Assembly (NCBI RefSeq): GCF_037126465.1 | Contig: NC_088201.1 | Coordinates: 130,843,552-130,907,551, forward strand | Reading direction: 5' to 3' | DNA from: Ornithodoros turicata | Taxonomy: Eukaryota > Arthropoda > Arachnida > Ixodida > Argasidae | DNA length: 64,000 nt | Part shown: positions 1 through 11,180 of the stretch, in pieces | Layout of the letters: each line of letters opens with the position of its first letter | How positions within the stretch are numbered: position 1 is the first letter of the stretch | Program-made: the position numbers and the translations under genes | Notes under the pieces: model-generated | The model's database searches: none | What the model saw: the letters and a program-made list of their open reading frames with translations, nothing else | What the model was told of the DNA's origin: nothing

Positions 1-758
1 AGCTAGGTGTCGAGAAGACTGAACAGGCTGAACACTCAGCAGCCCCTTCATGTGCAGCTGAACCAAGGAGTTGGTATTTCCAAATCGTTCCTTCAGCATC
101 GCCACTGCTGTACCATCCATGTTGCCGGTTAATTGCAAGCCCTTGATTGATGCTGCTGCCTCCCCTGTCAGCACAGACGTCAAGTACGACACCTTCTCGT
201 GGTTAGTTATGCAGGAATTGTTGTGAACAAGAGACTCAAATCGAAGCCAAAATTCTTGCCAATGAGCTTGACCACCGGTGAACTTGACGAGTTCGAGTTT
301 GGGTGAATAATGTCGGGCACGACTTATTGCAGCGCCTTGCTGTACAACAGGTGGAAAGACTTCGGAAGCTCGAACGGCGCGCTCCAGTTCTCCTCCGTAC
401 TCATCGGTCCTCGCTGCCACCTCAGGTCTTGAGGGCGGTACACAGAACCGTTGCTTTAGCAGACAGGTGAGAGTAGCCACTCGGTCTTGGTATTCCATGA
501 CCTTGTCGAATTCTGCTTCAGCCTGATCCAATGAGAACGTAACTTCCAACTTGCTGTCGACGTCGCTCAGACCTGAAGAAAAAACGTTGATGCGTTGTTG
601 TAACACCTCGCAGCGCGACTAAGAAACTCCGTAGAGCGGTCCGTATTCTCAACGGCTTGTTGAGCCTCGTTCAGCATCATCGTAAGTCTCTGCCGAAGTC
701 GTTTCCTCTTCTGAAGAAGTAAAGTCTTATTCACTGATTCGTCCGACGCCTCCGCCAT
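1..758 (-). pseudogene. BEL/Pao retrotransposon gag, broken and cut by the window edge
   Basis: Reading leftward from an ATG at 758, about 50 codons begin MAEASDESVNK and are rich in Arg, Lys and Glu. The frame then shifts by one base near 605-615 and runs open to position 1. The second part contains LELVKFTGGQAHWQEFWLRF, then LTGEAAASIKGLQLTGN and LKERFGNTNSLVQLHMKGL. This is the pattern of the DUF1759 gag region of BEL/Pao elements. Gag would package the element RNA in a cytoplasmic particle. The protease, RT and integrase would lie beyond the left edge and cannot be seen. The primer binding site lies about 55 bases upstream of the ATG, as expected. The frameshift makes this a pseudogene. 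I am confident of the family and not of the lineage within it. Confidence 0.85.
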
Positions 759-811
759 GATGCTGGCCGAAGAGTTCCCCTATATCTTCTAGTTGCTGAT
801 TCCAAGCAATC

Positions 812-829
812 TCCCGGGTTTCGGCACCA
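812..829 (-). promoter_or_regulatory. Primer binding site of the BEL/Pao element, tRNA-Phe type
   Basis: On the minus strand this 18-mer reads TGGTGCCGAAACCCGGGA. It is the exact complement of the 3' end expected for an arthropod tRNA-Phe (acceptor arm ending ...CCCGGGTTTCGGCA plus CCA), as I remember that tRNA. It sits between the gag start at 758 and a TG...CA-type LTR end at about 833, which is the normal order. Reverse transcription of the element would start here. Confidence 0.75.
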
Positions 830-832
830 TTT

Positions 833-1250
833 TGTTAGAGTAGAGGAAGGAGCCAGAGAGAGGCGTCGTTTTCAGTGTTTACTGGTTCCAAAATCAAACG
901 AAGAATGACCCTAAGCACGGGGATTCCGTGCACGATAAGTAAGGCGCGCGACCCCCCCCCCCCCCGAATCGTCGTCCTTCACAAATATAATGTCATATGT
1001 TCTATCTCTTCCGCGGAAAATGCATACGATAATTCAGGGGTTAAAATTGAGTTGGTATTTGAATGAAATAAGGTAAAATTAGGATCCTTCTCATCAGCGC
1101 TGCAGTGATGTGATTGATCCAAGCCACTTTAGAGAACCTGCTGCAGCAGGAAAAAAAAACATTTTCAAGCAAAAAAAAACGGTGCTTTTGAGCAAATATG
1201 CTACATCATCACGCGCACACTATATACTTTATTTTTAATATACTTTCAAA
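833..1250 (-). repeat. Probable 5' LTR of the BEL/Pao element; outer end not resolved
   Basis: On the minus strand the sequence beside the primer binding site ends ...CTCTAACA, a standard LTR terminus three bases from the site. The outer boundary cannot be fixed because the partner LTR is outside the window. 1250 is a guess near an AT-rich stretch (1215-1245) that could hold TATA or poly(A) signals. A run of 13 C lies at about 953-965. Confidence 0.4.
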
Positions 1251-3221
1251 AGAGAGACGTACATGTGGTCATCGAACCCGAAGCCCATCTCCTTGTACCG
1301 ATTGTCATGTACTGGAATCAGTTGAAGTAGGTTACCTGCAATGACAAAAATAGTGTTCGTAACAGCGACAGAGCGGTGTCCAAATTCGAAAATTCCAGGT
1401 GAAGTACAGTAAACAATAGAATATAGATAACTGCCAATAATTTCCCATTACTCATTTTCTGCCGATATGTTGCAGCCACAATGCCAAATATAACCGAAGT
1501 AGTCAAATAAAATGCCAAAGCTAGCTTACTGGTGAAAAAGTACTATGTGTGCTCTACACACTATTTAGTTATTTTCGCACACAATTTGTGCACTGTGGTT
1601 TCACGTAGTGCTAAAATCGTATTGGCTGAACATGAACAATATTTATTTCAAGCTTCTCGTACCACAACACCAGGTAATATTGATCGCCTAATACGAGCGT
1701 TCTCACAAATCTTTTCCGTTATCGCGTTAGAGACGTCATGTGACATCTGCGATGAGTAGCGGAAACACAGCACAGAAACAGCAGTGACTTCAAAAATGAA
1801 AGAAAGTGTGATAGTGATCTTATATCTACCGCTTTACTATTGCCTGGCCTCAACACGTAGGAGCCAAACTTCTACGCTCATACATTCGCTTTTAACAGCA
1901 CAAGTGGATGTTTGGGCAGGCCCTGCGCGGATTCCTGATATTTTGCGACAATGTTAGGATGTAGCAGGATCGGTTGTATGGCGCAATTGGCGGAGCAATC
2001 ACATCGCTGGACTGCAGGCCGCCGTAGATGTACTCGCCGGATGATCGTGCGAATTTCGGAAATTACCTACTGGGAACTTCTGCCACCATTGAGGAAGGCT
2101 TTGAAAAATGTTTAATTGTGGGAAACTGGCAATTGGAAATTGTGGCCAAGAAAAGCGTATGCAACATGCGGGGAGAGGAGTAAGTTACCCCCTCTTGTTT
2201 TACATTGTTTTTTCCCCGCATTGACCTTGATGCTGGGCATTACCGTCTTATCACAAAGAAAACAAGTCCTATCACGAAGAACGCACAACCAATGAAGGTA
2301 GGGACACTTCCTCCTAGAGACGAATATTACACGCACGCTTCTTCACAAAAATCAAGCAGGCGTGGCTAAAGCGTAATTTTTACTGTTTTTTTTACGATTT
2401 TGAGTCGCGATACTGTGCATAGTTGGGTCTGTTGGGCGTTTATCCGTGGAAGTCATCATATTTCTGTAAAAAGAAAGTGAGGTTCGCTTGGCAATTTTCG
2501 AAGTTCACTTGACTAAAAATAAACTTTCTGGAATTGAAAATTGTCCAAAGCCTTCCTCTATGGTGACAAAAGTTTCCAGAACTGGAAATTACCGAAAGTC
2601 CCGCAATCCTCCAGCGCCTACATCGCAAGTTCCAATTTTTTTATCACTTTACATGAAACACCCTATAATGCGCTACGTATTAAAACATAAATGTGTGCTG
2701 TAGCACAAACAAACTTCTAGTGTGATCTGCCAAGGTGCATGTTAACTGCAGTGAGCCCAGTTGGGTACTCCAACTCTAGCCCAACACTACCTACTCCTAA
2801 AATGAATAATTCAAACATTTAGCTAATTGGCTAACTCCGATATCGTACAGCGCCAGATGCAGGGTCCAGTGCCAGTACCCTAGGGGCAGTGATAGAATCT
2901 ACCTAGAATGAATAACTGCATCTTTATCTGCCAATCTGTATTCAGTAAAAACCCTCTATATTAACCTAATGTATGCATGTTTGCGCCTTCATGTACATTA
3001 TGACAGAGGTTGCGCAATGGCTCAGATAGGTGTATAAATATTCCACATACCTTGGAAACCCTCCCACCCCTTCTCAGCAAAATAGACCTACAGCACGAAG
3101 AACGCTGCTTACCAATTTCTTGATGGCTCCAGCTGCCTTCTCTCTCAGCAGTGGTGGCAGGAGGCGGAATATACCACTGACCAAGGCACCTAATGCGTTG
3201 GGCAAATTACAATGGCCGCTA
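1251..3221. other. No recognisable feature
   Basis: AT-rich sequence with only short open frames (up to about 80 codons) and no recognisable motif. I see no RNA gene, LTR or clear terminal inverted repeat. It could be intergenic or intronic DNA, or very old repeats. Confidence 0.5.
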
Positions 3222-3990
3222 AATAGTATGGAATGGACACACGCTGCCGCCAACTCACAACTAGCCTTAAACATGACTTAATTAAAAATTAGAGTTAATT
3301 GGGACACCCACAGTAATCAGCATCATCCAGTGAGTCATCGCACTAATTGGGGAGCGTCTAACTCGTGTTCAGGCCAGCTGTGAGTTGGCGGCAACCTGTG
3401 TCCATAAAAAAGAAAAATAGATAGAGATAGAGTGGAGAGAAGGAGTTTAGTTGAAGATCAACGGCGCCATCTTGAAGAAAGCGGTCCGGAACGGCCGCTG
3501 ACCATAGCTGGGCGACGGAGCACAGAGGCAGGTTGGAAAGCATCACGGAGGTGAACACCAGTTCTAGACATCCTGTGACGTCAGCTGTGATGTCATCATG
3601 GCATGTCTGGGCAGGTTTGGACAGGTCTGGGCATGAAAGAAGAAAAACACTCATAACACAGGGGCTGGGAAAGCAAGAGTAAATATGCTAACCATCAATA
3701 GCTAACAACAATAAGAATTAATTACATAACAAATGAACCCAGCACAACAGCAGTCACGGGGAGCACAGAACGATGCGACTTCTCCATCCGACTGCCAGGC
3801 ACAGAACTGACTCATAATGCTTTTTTCTCCTCTATAAAATTACGCATCAGTAGCCCCCTAGCGGTTACTTTCTCAACTAATTTCATGGCAACATTATTAA
3901 GAATCACGCCAGCGCTACTCTCGTTCCCAAGGCAGCTTTTGCGGAAGATAGAAAATGGCGTGGATGCCCTTACAGGTATAACTGGAACCA
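3222..3990. repeat. Repeat unit A-B, first copy (uninterrupted)
   Basis: Segment A (about 3222-3380, ending GGCCAGCTG) is followed directly by segment B (3381 to about 3985, starting TGAGTTGGCGGCAAC). A recurs at about 3991-4150 and B recurs in the same orientation at about 6635-7200, with high similarity along both. This copy is unbroken at the A/B joint, so it shows the pre-insertion state of the second copy. No coding content was recognised. The function is unknown, and it may be part of a non-autonomous element or a tandem duplication. Confidence 0.8.
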
Positions 3991-4149
3991 GCACAGTATG
4001 GAATGGACACAGGCTTCGCCAACTCACAAGTAGCCTTAAACATGATTTAACTAGGAATTAGAGTTAATTGGGACCCTCCACAGTGATCAGCATCATCCAG
4101 TGAGTCATCACACTTATTGGGGAGCGTCTAACTCGTGTTCAGGCCAGCT
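3991..4149. repeat. Repeat unit A-B, second copy, A segment
   Basis: Near-duplicate of 3222-3380, sharing the stretch from TATGGAATGGACACA through GTGTTCAGGCCAGCTG. It stops at 4149-4150, where the foldback element begins. The B half of the same copy resumes after that element at 6631. Confidence 0.8.
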
Positions 4150-6630
4150 GGGCGATTCCATGCGAAATGATCCAGCAGACCTGCTTGGCCCTCACAAAAC
4201 TATTGCAAATTGTTACGAAAATTTTTTTAGCAGTCTCTAATAGTGCAAAACGACGCACCACCAAACATTTCTTCCCAAATCTCAATGTGACGGGTGCTAT
4301 ACACGAGCAAAGTACGCAGCGCTGGCGCAAACCGTGCCTGGCGTGAACGGCAGGTGCGGCTCATGGAAAGCACCCAGAAGTGTGCGGTCTTCTTTTGCGT
4401 ATAGAGGAAGCCATGCTCTATACAGCGTTCAAATCCCGGTTGTCATGCTGTAATCAGTGCTGGTATACGAAGGCCGGAAGTTTCGCAATTTTCCTCCTAC
4501 TTCGCGATTTTTTTGTGGAAAATTAAACTATTAAATTTTAATGAATATTTTTCCCTGGCAAGGCCTCCTCGAGTACTTCAACAGGAAAAATCGCAAGACA
4601 TGTAACACTTGTAGTCATTGCAGGAAAAAAAGAAGAAATATGCGATTTTCCCAAAATTCGCTACTATCGAGCGTAAAACAGGTGATGAAGAGGTCAGAAG
4701 AGACGCCTTAAACCAAAGCAGTTTTATAGAAGGAGCCTTCCTACAGTCGTATACAGGAGAAAATATTTTTTTTGTGATAGAGGGTATTACGGCCACACTG
4801 ACCCACGTTGCATGTATCCGCTGGGGTGCTATATTTGTTTCTTGGGCTCCCGTTTTAACTCATCGTATTTCCGATTTTTTTCTGGTTGGTTTTCAATATG
4901 ACAACCACCCGGACCAAAGGAACATGGCTCCAGTTGAGCGCTGTGGAGTTCCCATTCACCAGTATGAATATTATATGCGCATAGATGCATGTTCACTTGA
5001 TGAAAGTTCCCTTTAACTGTCACATTTAAATGCTGAACAATTCAGCAAAAATATTAACCACGAAACGTCAAACAAATTATAACGCTAGAGGACAAGACGA
5101 ACGTGCAAAAAAGTCATTTACGATGCAGTACTGGAAACGACAGAACCTCGTAGTGGTGGTTCATCGTCCATGCTGTCCTACGTTCCAGTCAGGCTCACAG
5201 CTATATAAAGCCTTGCACCATTCGCATATGGAAGCGTATACCCGCGGATATCCGCAAGCAACTTCTGTGTTCAGATGAAATATGGACGCTTGTTGTGATC
5301 TGCGGATCGGACGCGGATGGCGCCGGCTCAGGAGCGGATCAGACTTGGATATACCGCGAGATTGCACCATCAGTTTGCTTCACGCTTGCGCATCTGAGAG
5401 AGATCTCTGGCGTCTCGAGTCGAGGTGCGCGTTCGGCGTCAAACTTGCGTTTCACTTGCAATAAACTCTACTTATCCCGTTTGGTGCAAAATGTGTTGCT
5501 GTGCTTGGTGCCGTATAATCTTTCCTGGAGGCTAATTCTGCACTTGCTGTCGTGTATTCTTTGGTAGCATCATGGATGCTCAGGACCTGTCCTCACTACA
5601 AAAGCTATGCCGCTCCGGGGTTTTCACTGTCGGAACGAAAGAGAGGAAGTCGCTCGTGTGGATGAAGTTTGGTGACAGCTTTTTTTGTTGGCCTTTTCTT
5701 TCTGTTTTGTTTGAGTTTGATTATAGAAAAAAATGGAAGATAATTGCTGTTTTGTGCTGACAGGAAATAAGGTTTATTTCCTGGAAAATTGACTTGATAT
5801 ATCGAGCATAGAAACTGAACTACTGCTGCCAGTGCCGTGGGAGACGCGGATTTTTCGGATAGGATGCGGATGTGAAAAAGCTCACCCGCGCAGGGCTTTA
5901 GCTCGCATTACAAAAAGTATTACTTAGACCTGCCCATCACCGCTAATCCCCAATCTCCGTTGCCGGTACCGTGTGCACCAGAAATAATACCATAAACTTA
6001 ACCACCCAGGATTGCAACACGCGTGTTATGCTACAGGAGCAAAGATAATGGTAACCTTGCAGAAGTCTGTGCCACAGCATATTGCTTGCTCATTAAGACC
6101 GAACCAGACCAGAGAAAAATTGAAAATACGGAGCATTAAAAGAGGAGCCCAAGAAACAAATATAGCACCCCACAGGATACATGCAACGTGGGTCACTGTG
6201 GTCGTAATACCCTCTACTACAAAAAAAAAAATTCTCCTGTATACGAAAAAACACCCTCGAGATTTTTTAATATGTCGTAGGGGAACGCTTGTTCTATGAA
6301 ACTGCATTGGTTTCAGGCGTCTCTTACGATCTCTTCATTTGGACGCTGGATTTGGATTTGGATAATGGATTTGGACGCTGTGTACAGCATAGCTTCCGCA
6401 CAGTTCTAGGTGCTTTCTATGAGCCGCACCAGCCGTTCACGCTAGGCACGGTTTTCGCCAGCGCTGCGAACTTTGCTCGTGTCTAGCACCCACCACATTG
6501 AGATTTGGGCAGGAATGTTTCGTGGTGTGTCATTTTGCACTATTAGAGACTGCTAAAAAATTTCGTAAAATTCGGGATCGTTTTTTGGGGGCCCAGCAGG
6601 TCCGCTGGATCATTTCGCGTGGAATCGCCC
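4150..6630. mobile_element. Foldback DNA element FB1, 4-bp target duplication AGCT
   Basis: The ends are GGGCGATTCCATGCG at 4150 and the inverse CGCGTGGAATCGCCC ending at 6630. They are flanked by AGCT at 4146-4149 and 6631-6634. Long inverted arms pair roughly 4150-4895 with 6095-6630, with indels. One matching pair is the stretch around 4800-4860, CCCACGTTGCATG..., against the inverse at about 6160-6210. The unbroken A/B joint at 3372-3385 is the empty site. The interior has no recognisable transposase, so this is a non-autonomous or decayed class II element. The end pattern and duplication length match FB2 at 8880-11428. The superfamily is not assigned. An alternative reading of the ends gives a 6-bp CAGCTG duplication. 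Confidence 0.82.
5204..5906. mobile_element. Possible MITE nested inside FB1
   Basis: Near 5204 the sequence AAAGCCTTGC leads into GCGGATATCCGC. Near 5830-5906, GCGGAT repeats lead to GCAGGGCTTTA, roughly the inverse. This resembles an old inverted-repeat element rich in GCGGAT motifs. The ends and target duplication are not certain. Short open frames inside, such as 5295-5567, look non-coding. Confidence 0.4.
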
Positions 6631-7200
6631 AGCTGTGAGTTGGCGGCAACCCGTGTCCATAAAAAAGAAAAAAAATAGATAGAGATAGAGTGGAGAGAAG
6701 GAGTTTAGTTGAAGATCAATGACGCCATCTTGAAGAAAGTGGTCCGGAATGGCCGCTGACCGTCGCTGGGCAACGGAGCACAGAGGCAGGTTGGAAAGCA
6801 TCACAGCTGTGACCGCAAGTTCTGGACATCCTGTGACCTCAGCTGTGACGTCATCATGGCATGTCTGGCCAGGTTAGTACAGTTCTGGAAATGCAAGAAG
6901 AAAAACACTCATAATACAGAGGCTGGGAAAGCAAGAGCAAATATGCTAACCATCAATGGGTAATAACAAAAATAATTAGTTACACAACAAATGAACCCAC
7001 CACAACAGCAGTCACGGGGAGCGCAGAACGATGTGACTGACTCATAATGCTTTTTTCTCCTCTATAAAGTTACGCATCAGGAGCCCCCCTAGCGGTTACT
7101 TTCTCAACTAATTTCATGGCAAAATTATTAAGAATCACGCCAGCGCTACTCTCGTTCCCAAGGCAGTTTTTGCGGAAGATAGAAAATGGCGGCGATGCCC
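6631..7200. repeat. Repeat unit A-B, second copy, B segment
   Basis: The sequence resumes with AGCTGTGAGTTGGCGGC and follows 3381-3985 in the same orientation, including GGAGAGAAGGAGTTTAGTTG and CTTGAAGAAAG. It is the right half of the unit broken by FB1. A more diverged partial third copy seems to follow at about 7250-7480, sharing CGCAGAACGAT, CTCCTCTATAAAGT and AAAATTATTAAGAAT. Confidence 0.78.
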
Positions 7201-8052
7201 TTACAGGTACAACAGCAACCAGCGCCCGACATCCATGGGCATGAAAATCGCAAACAAAGCGGGGACAAAGTTGGCGAAATAATCAGTTACACAACACATC
7301 AGCCACGAGGAGCGCAGAACGATACGTCCGTTTCGTCCGACAGGCAGGCGCAGAACCAAATCGTAATGCTTTTAACTCCTCTATAAAGTCATGCATCTGT
7401 CCCTCTTGCGGTTGATTTCTGAACTAATTTAATCGCAAAATTATTAAGAATTGTTCAAGCACTATTCCGATTCAGGACAGCACTAGCGTCATCGTCAAGA
7501 CAAGAATGATCAACAAGAATATTTCTTGTCAAGATGGTAGATGCGTCAATAGAGGAAAGCATGCATGTCGGGGCATGTCAGGAGCGCTATTACACAAGGA
7601 CAAATCGGACGACTGCTAGGCAACACAGGAAAGCAAACACAGAGAAACACTTGAACAGAGTGAAAAGACACTCACCATCATCCGACATGTACACCGCATT
7701 CCCTCATTGTAAATCCGCTCATCACAAAATCGACCTGCATCGTCAAACACCACCACCACCACCACCACCAGTGACGAACCACATATCCGCACCCCATCAG
7801 AGGCAAACGAAATCGCACCGAAGATTCGCTTTTTCACTAATGGCCAACACAATTGCTAGGAACAGAATTAATACGTCCACACCCACCAGTGTCCAAGAGA
7901 GAAGTTATTCCTTGCTCCCTCTGCAGACCTTTCTCATTGGTTGTGACGTCATCCTATTGTCTCAGGGCTAGACTGTTTTTTTTTTTCACTAATGTCCAAC
8001 CCATCTCCTCTGGACAAGGTCCACCTGAAACAATAGAGTCGTAACAAACAAT
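7201..8052. repeat. Diverged third B copy, then filler with a CAC microsatellite
   Basis: 7250-7480 is a weak copy of the distal part of B. 7748-7770 is a CAC/CCA triplet run, which produces a spurious Pro/His-rich 145-codon open frame at 7534-7971. The rest shows no recognisable gene. Confidence 0.5.
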
Positions 8053-8879
8053 AGACGAAACTCAACGGCTAACACAAGACGCTCAACGGCTAACACGACA
8101 ACAAGATACTAACGGCAGGTAAAATTGCAACATGCTAAACAAGTTCAGACATGCCATGATGACGTCACAAATCAAGAAAAAAGCACACAAACGTAGACAG
8201 CAGCTCAGGAATGCACAAGGAGACGTGCTTTATAGGAATTTCTACTCCATACTCAGATACCAGCATTCCTGCCCAAATACCTCTAAATGCAAACAATTTG
8301 CTCCATCAACATATCGAGCAAAGTCAATATTGACACTCAAAAACATATAACAAAAAACAAACAAATTCAATTCTCATGAACTCTCCCTTGCCAAGCCGCT
8401 TTATTCTGCTCTACGTGGATGCTGACTGTTTCCATTCTGAGTAAAAGTCACTCAGAGTGAAAGCATTCTGAGCAGACATTCTGAGTAAAAGCAGTGAAAG
8501 AAGAAAAGAATACGAATAATTCCACGCATTTGTGCTCCAATAGTTGTAACTGCAAGAAACCGCACCGCACACTAATAAACTGAGATAAAGGCACTCACTT
8601 CTGTTATCAGAAGATCATTGCATAATGCTACACACATCTGCTTTCTCCCTACGTAAACAAAGCACAGAACAAAGGTATACGCAAAACGAACAGGGAAAAT
8701 CGCTTCTACTGGTGGAGCATAATGCGATATATGCTGAATTTGTACAGGTGAAAATTGGAAGGCACTGCTAAGCAATTGCACACACATACACACATAGGGC
8801 AGCGCATACAACACACGACGCGGGAAAAAGGCTTAACACGGAGCGCTCAGGAATAATCGCAGCGTTACCGCACATCGCT
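8053..8879. repeat. Repeat P-Q, left part, interrupted by FB2
   Basis: P (about 8053-8155, CTCAACGGCTAACAC...) leads into Q (about 8156-8879). Q reappears inverted at about 18.85-19.57 kb and, more diverged and in the same orientation, at about 12556-12940. P recurs directly at about 11434-11530. Q ends at CACATCGCT, where FB2 inserted, and the homology resumes after FB2 at 11429. No coding function was recognised. Confidence 0.72.
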
Positions 8880-9106
8880 GGGTCATTCCACAAGAACCGT
8901 CCCAAAATCGTGGCCCGACCCCCACGGACTTTGACAGTTTTTTTTTTTTTTTTCACTACTTCATATCATTGAATTATGAATGTCAGAAAAATATTTCAGC
9001 CGAATTCCAGGCGGCTTTCACGCGAGGCGGCGCCAAAGTCTGCGGGAGGGCCAAAGAGTAGGGTGCGTTTAATGGCTTCTCCGCAGGGAACGGCTCAAGC
9101 TATTTG

Positions 9107-9708
9107 GTGTTGAATTCCAATGGCAGATTCGGAGCGTTTCCAGAGCAAGTTCTGTTTCCCGCCGAGAGCAAGTCTGTTCGACTGGCAGATTGGGAACAGT
9201 TCTGGAGTCTTCCAATGGGAGCTTCGGAGCGGCATTCGAGCCAAGGTCGCTCCAGGGAGCAACCCAGACTGCTCCGCCAAAATAGGCAGATTCAACCGGA
9301 ACTCTACGTGACGTGTCACTTGTCGCTCGTGCTTCCTATTTCCTGTCTCTGCTTCGGCAACATGGCCGCTTCCCGACGTGTCTTCGCCGTGACTAGTATT
9401 TCGCGTCGTACGTTAGCAATTTTGTTTCTTGAAGAAAGTAATACGCCAGACATCACCAGGCAACGTTAGGAGATTAGGAGGACCTTGATGTTGCAAAACA
9501 TGGCGTTGTATTGGAACATGAGTACAATCTTCTTCTTCTTCTTCCTCCGTCTCTGGCCGCCATTCACCAAGGAAGATTGGACAGGGCTAAACTCCAAGTT
9601 GGGCGCAAGTGTTCCAGTCGCAGATTCGGATCACTTGCTCTAGGCCACATCAAGCCGCTCCACTGCGGAGTGTGCCACTTGCTCCGACTTTGCCATTGGA
9701 ATTCAACA
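9107..9708. mobile_element. Inverted-repeat element nested in the left arm of FB2
   Basis: The ends are TGTTGAATTCCAATGGCA and its inverse TGCCATTGGAATTCAACA. The similarity extends into TCGGAGC, giving about 27 bp with two mismatches. The facing FB2 arm (11204-11240) reads unbroken through the site, so the left arm can be compared with it: removing this segment and one TG restores the arm. That implies a 2-bp TG duplication at 9105-9106 and 9709-9710. No transposase was seen, so it behaves as a MITE. Confidence 0.72.
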
Positions 9709-9735
9709 TGAGATTTGTCACTTCCAGACTGATCA

Positions 9736-10489
9736 GGAAGCACTGCCCCTTAGTTCTAAGTGCAAAAATTCGAATGACAACGTGTATTTAAGGCGCGCCA
9801 CAGGCTATAACTGTTGCGTTTTTGTCGCATGTTTGGCATTTTTTCCCTGTTCACTGGAAGCACGCACAAGTATGAAATTTGGTGTTGTGATAGTTGTGGG
9901 CATGGTTAATCTGTAGAAAAATTTCGTTCCTTGAGTTAAAGGAGAAGGCTGCGAAATATGGCGCGCAATATGAAAATTTTCGAAAATTGCCAATATTCGA
10001 AGGAATAAAAGGCGAAGTTGCCATCGTGATACCGACATGCCGTCAAAGCTAAAATGAAGCTCAGCCTGTCCACTTCGAAATATAAAGAAATCTCCGGGGT
10101 ACTTTTTATTTTTTTGTAATAATTTTTCAAATCTCTCTCCCCGATGAAAGCGGGCGCCCGCTCCGCGCGCCCGCCCTCTTCAACTTGAAGTGCTAGCGCG
10201 TAAGACTTGAAACGCTACCGGTATTTAGTTGTCCGAGACGCGCTGATTTTGATATTGTCTGAGCATGTGCGTAGAAATTCTTAACGCGACGCGGAAATTG
10301 CTTCCCCGCAATAAAGCAGCAAAAGGGTAATACAATCAGGTACGCTTTTGCGCTGCCTCTCTTTCTCTCTCTCAGAATTAGCACGCAAACTGTGACGGAT
10401 TCAAAGTAGTCTTGATATAATATGGGACACACACAGTGTTATGTCACACACAAAGTACACAGAAAACATTGACATTTGCTTATACACAG
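9736..10489. other. FB2 interior without recognised content
   Basis: Downstream of the transposase remnant (minus sense) the sequence has short open frames only. It probably holds the 3' untranslated part of the element. A GC-rich hairpin-like stretch lies at about 10149-10177 (GCGGGCGCCCGC). Confidence 0.45.
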
Positions 10490-11180
10490 TTAATGGTCAA
10501 CCAGCACGTGTGATATAGTCTTTCCTGACGTACTAAGCTGCGCTCGCTTGTATACTTGGCGTGGTGAAGTGTGAAGTTTTTCTTCGGTGCATGCTGATAT
10601 CACACGTACCTTCGCTGTATTAGTTGTGACAGCTTCAAAGTAATGAAGTTCTCGTGTTCCAGGGATGGCTCGCGCCATTTCATAGCGATCCTGCAACGCA
10701 ACGTGCTCCGCCGATACATCTCCAAAGGACACTCATATGAACAGTATGTTCTGAAGGCTTTCTTCAGCCCAAAGAAATATATCCCGTGAATTTAATATCT
10801 GACGATCAAAAGGCCTCTCCAGACCCGCCTTTGCCGCCAGCCGCTTAACAGTTCCACCAATCCCATCGCATGCACCTTTCCCGTGGGACGTACCAAAAAT
10901 GTTCCATGTTGCGGATATTCCAGAATCCTCTTCATGAAAGCAAAGGTTCACAAAATTATTTTTGTTCTTATATTGAGAAGCAGCGCCGTCCGAGAAATAG
11001 TGCAACTTTTTTATGTGTGCGTGAGCAGGTAGGAATTTCGTAGACAAGTGAAATAAATATTATATTCAGAAATGCTGGAGGAACTTCTTTTGGTACAAGT
11101 GTACAGAAGCGGCGTCGTGAGTCAGGGATTCGGAAATAATGACGTGAGACAAATGTTGCAGGGTTGGGTCACATTGACAG
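10490..11180 (-). pseudogene. Transposase-like gene of FB2, truncated and with internal stops
   Basis: One minus-strand frame runs from about 11180 to 10490 with stops near 11063-11075 and a TGA at 10733-10735. It reads VIISESLTHDAASVHLYQ, then FSDGAASQYKNKNNF, TSHGKGACDGIGGTVKRLA, and in the last part AIPGTRELHYFEA. I recognise this order of motifs from uncharacterised, probably transposon-derived proteins repeated in many invertebrate genomes. The Asp of SDGAASQYKN would suit a DDE-type catalytic core, but that is inference. The N-terminal part is missing because the inverted arm begins at once upstream. It lies between the FB2 ends, so it is the best candidate for the lost enzyme of this foldback family. 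It cannot be functional as it stands. Confidence 0.65.

Noticed and set aside
7534..7971. 145-codon plus frame with a proline run
   Set aside because: It runs through a CAC/CCA microsatellite, has no domain, and overlaps frames on the other strand.
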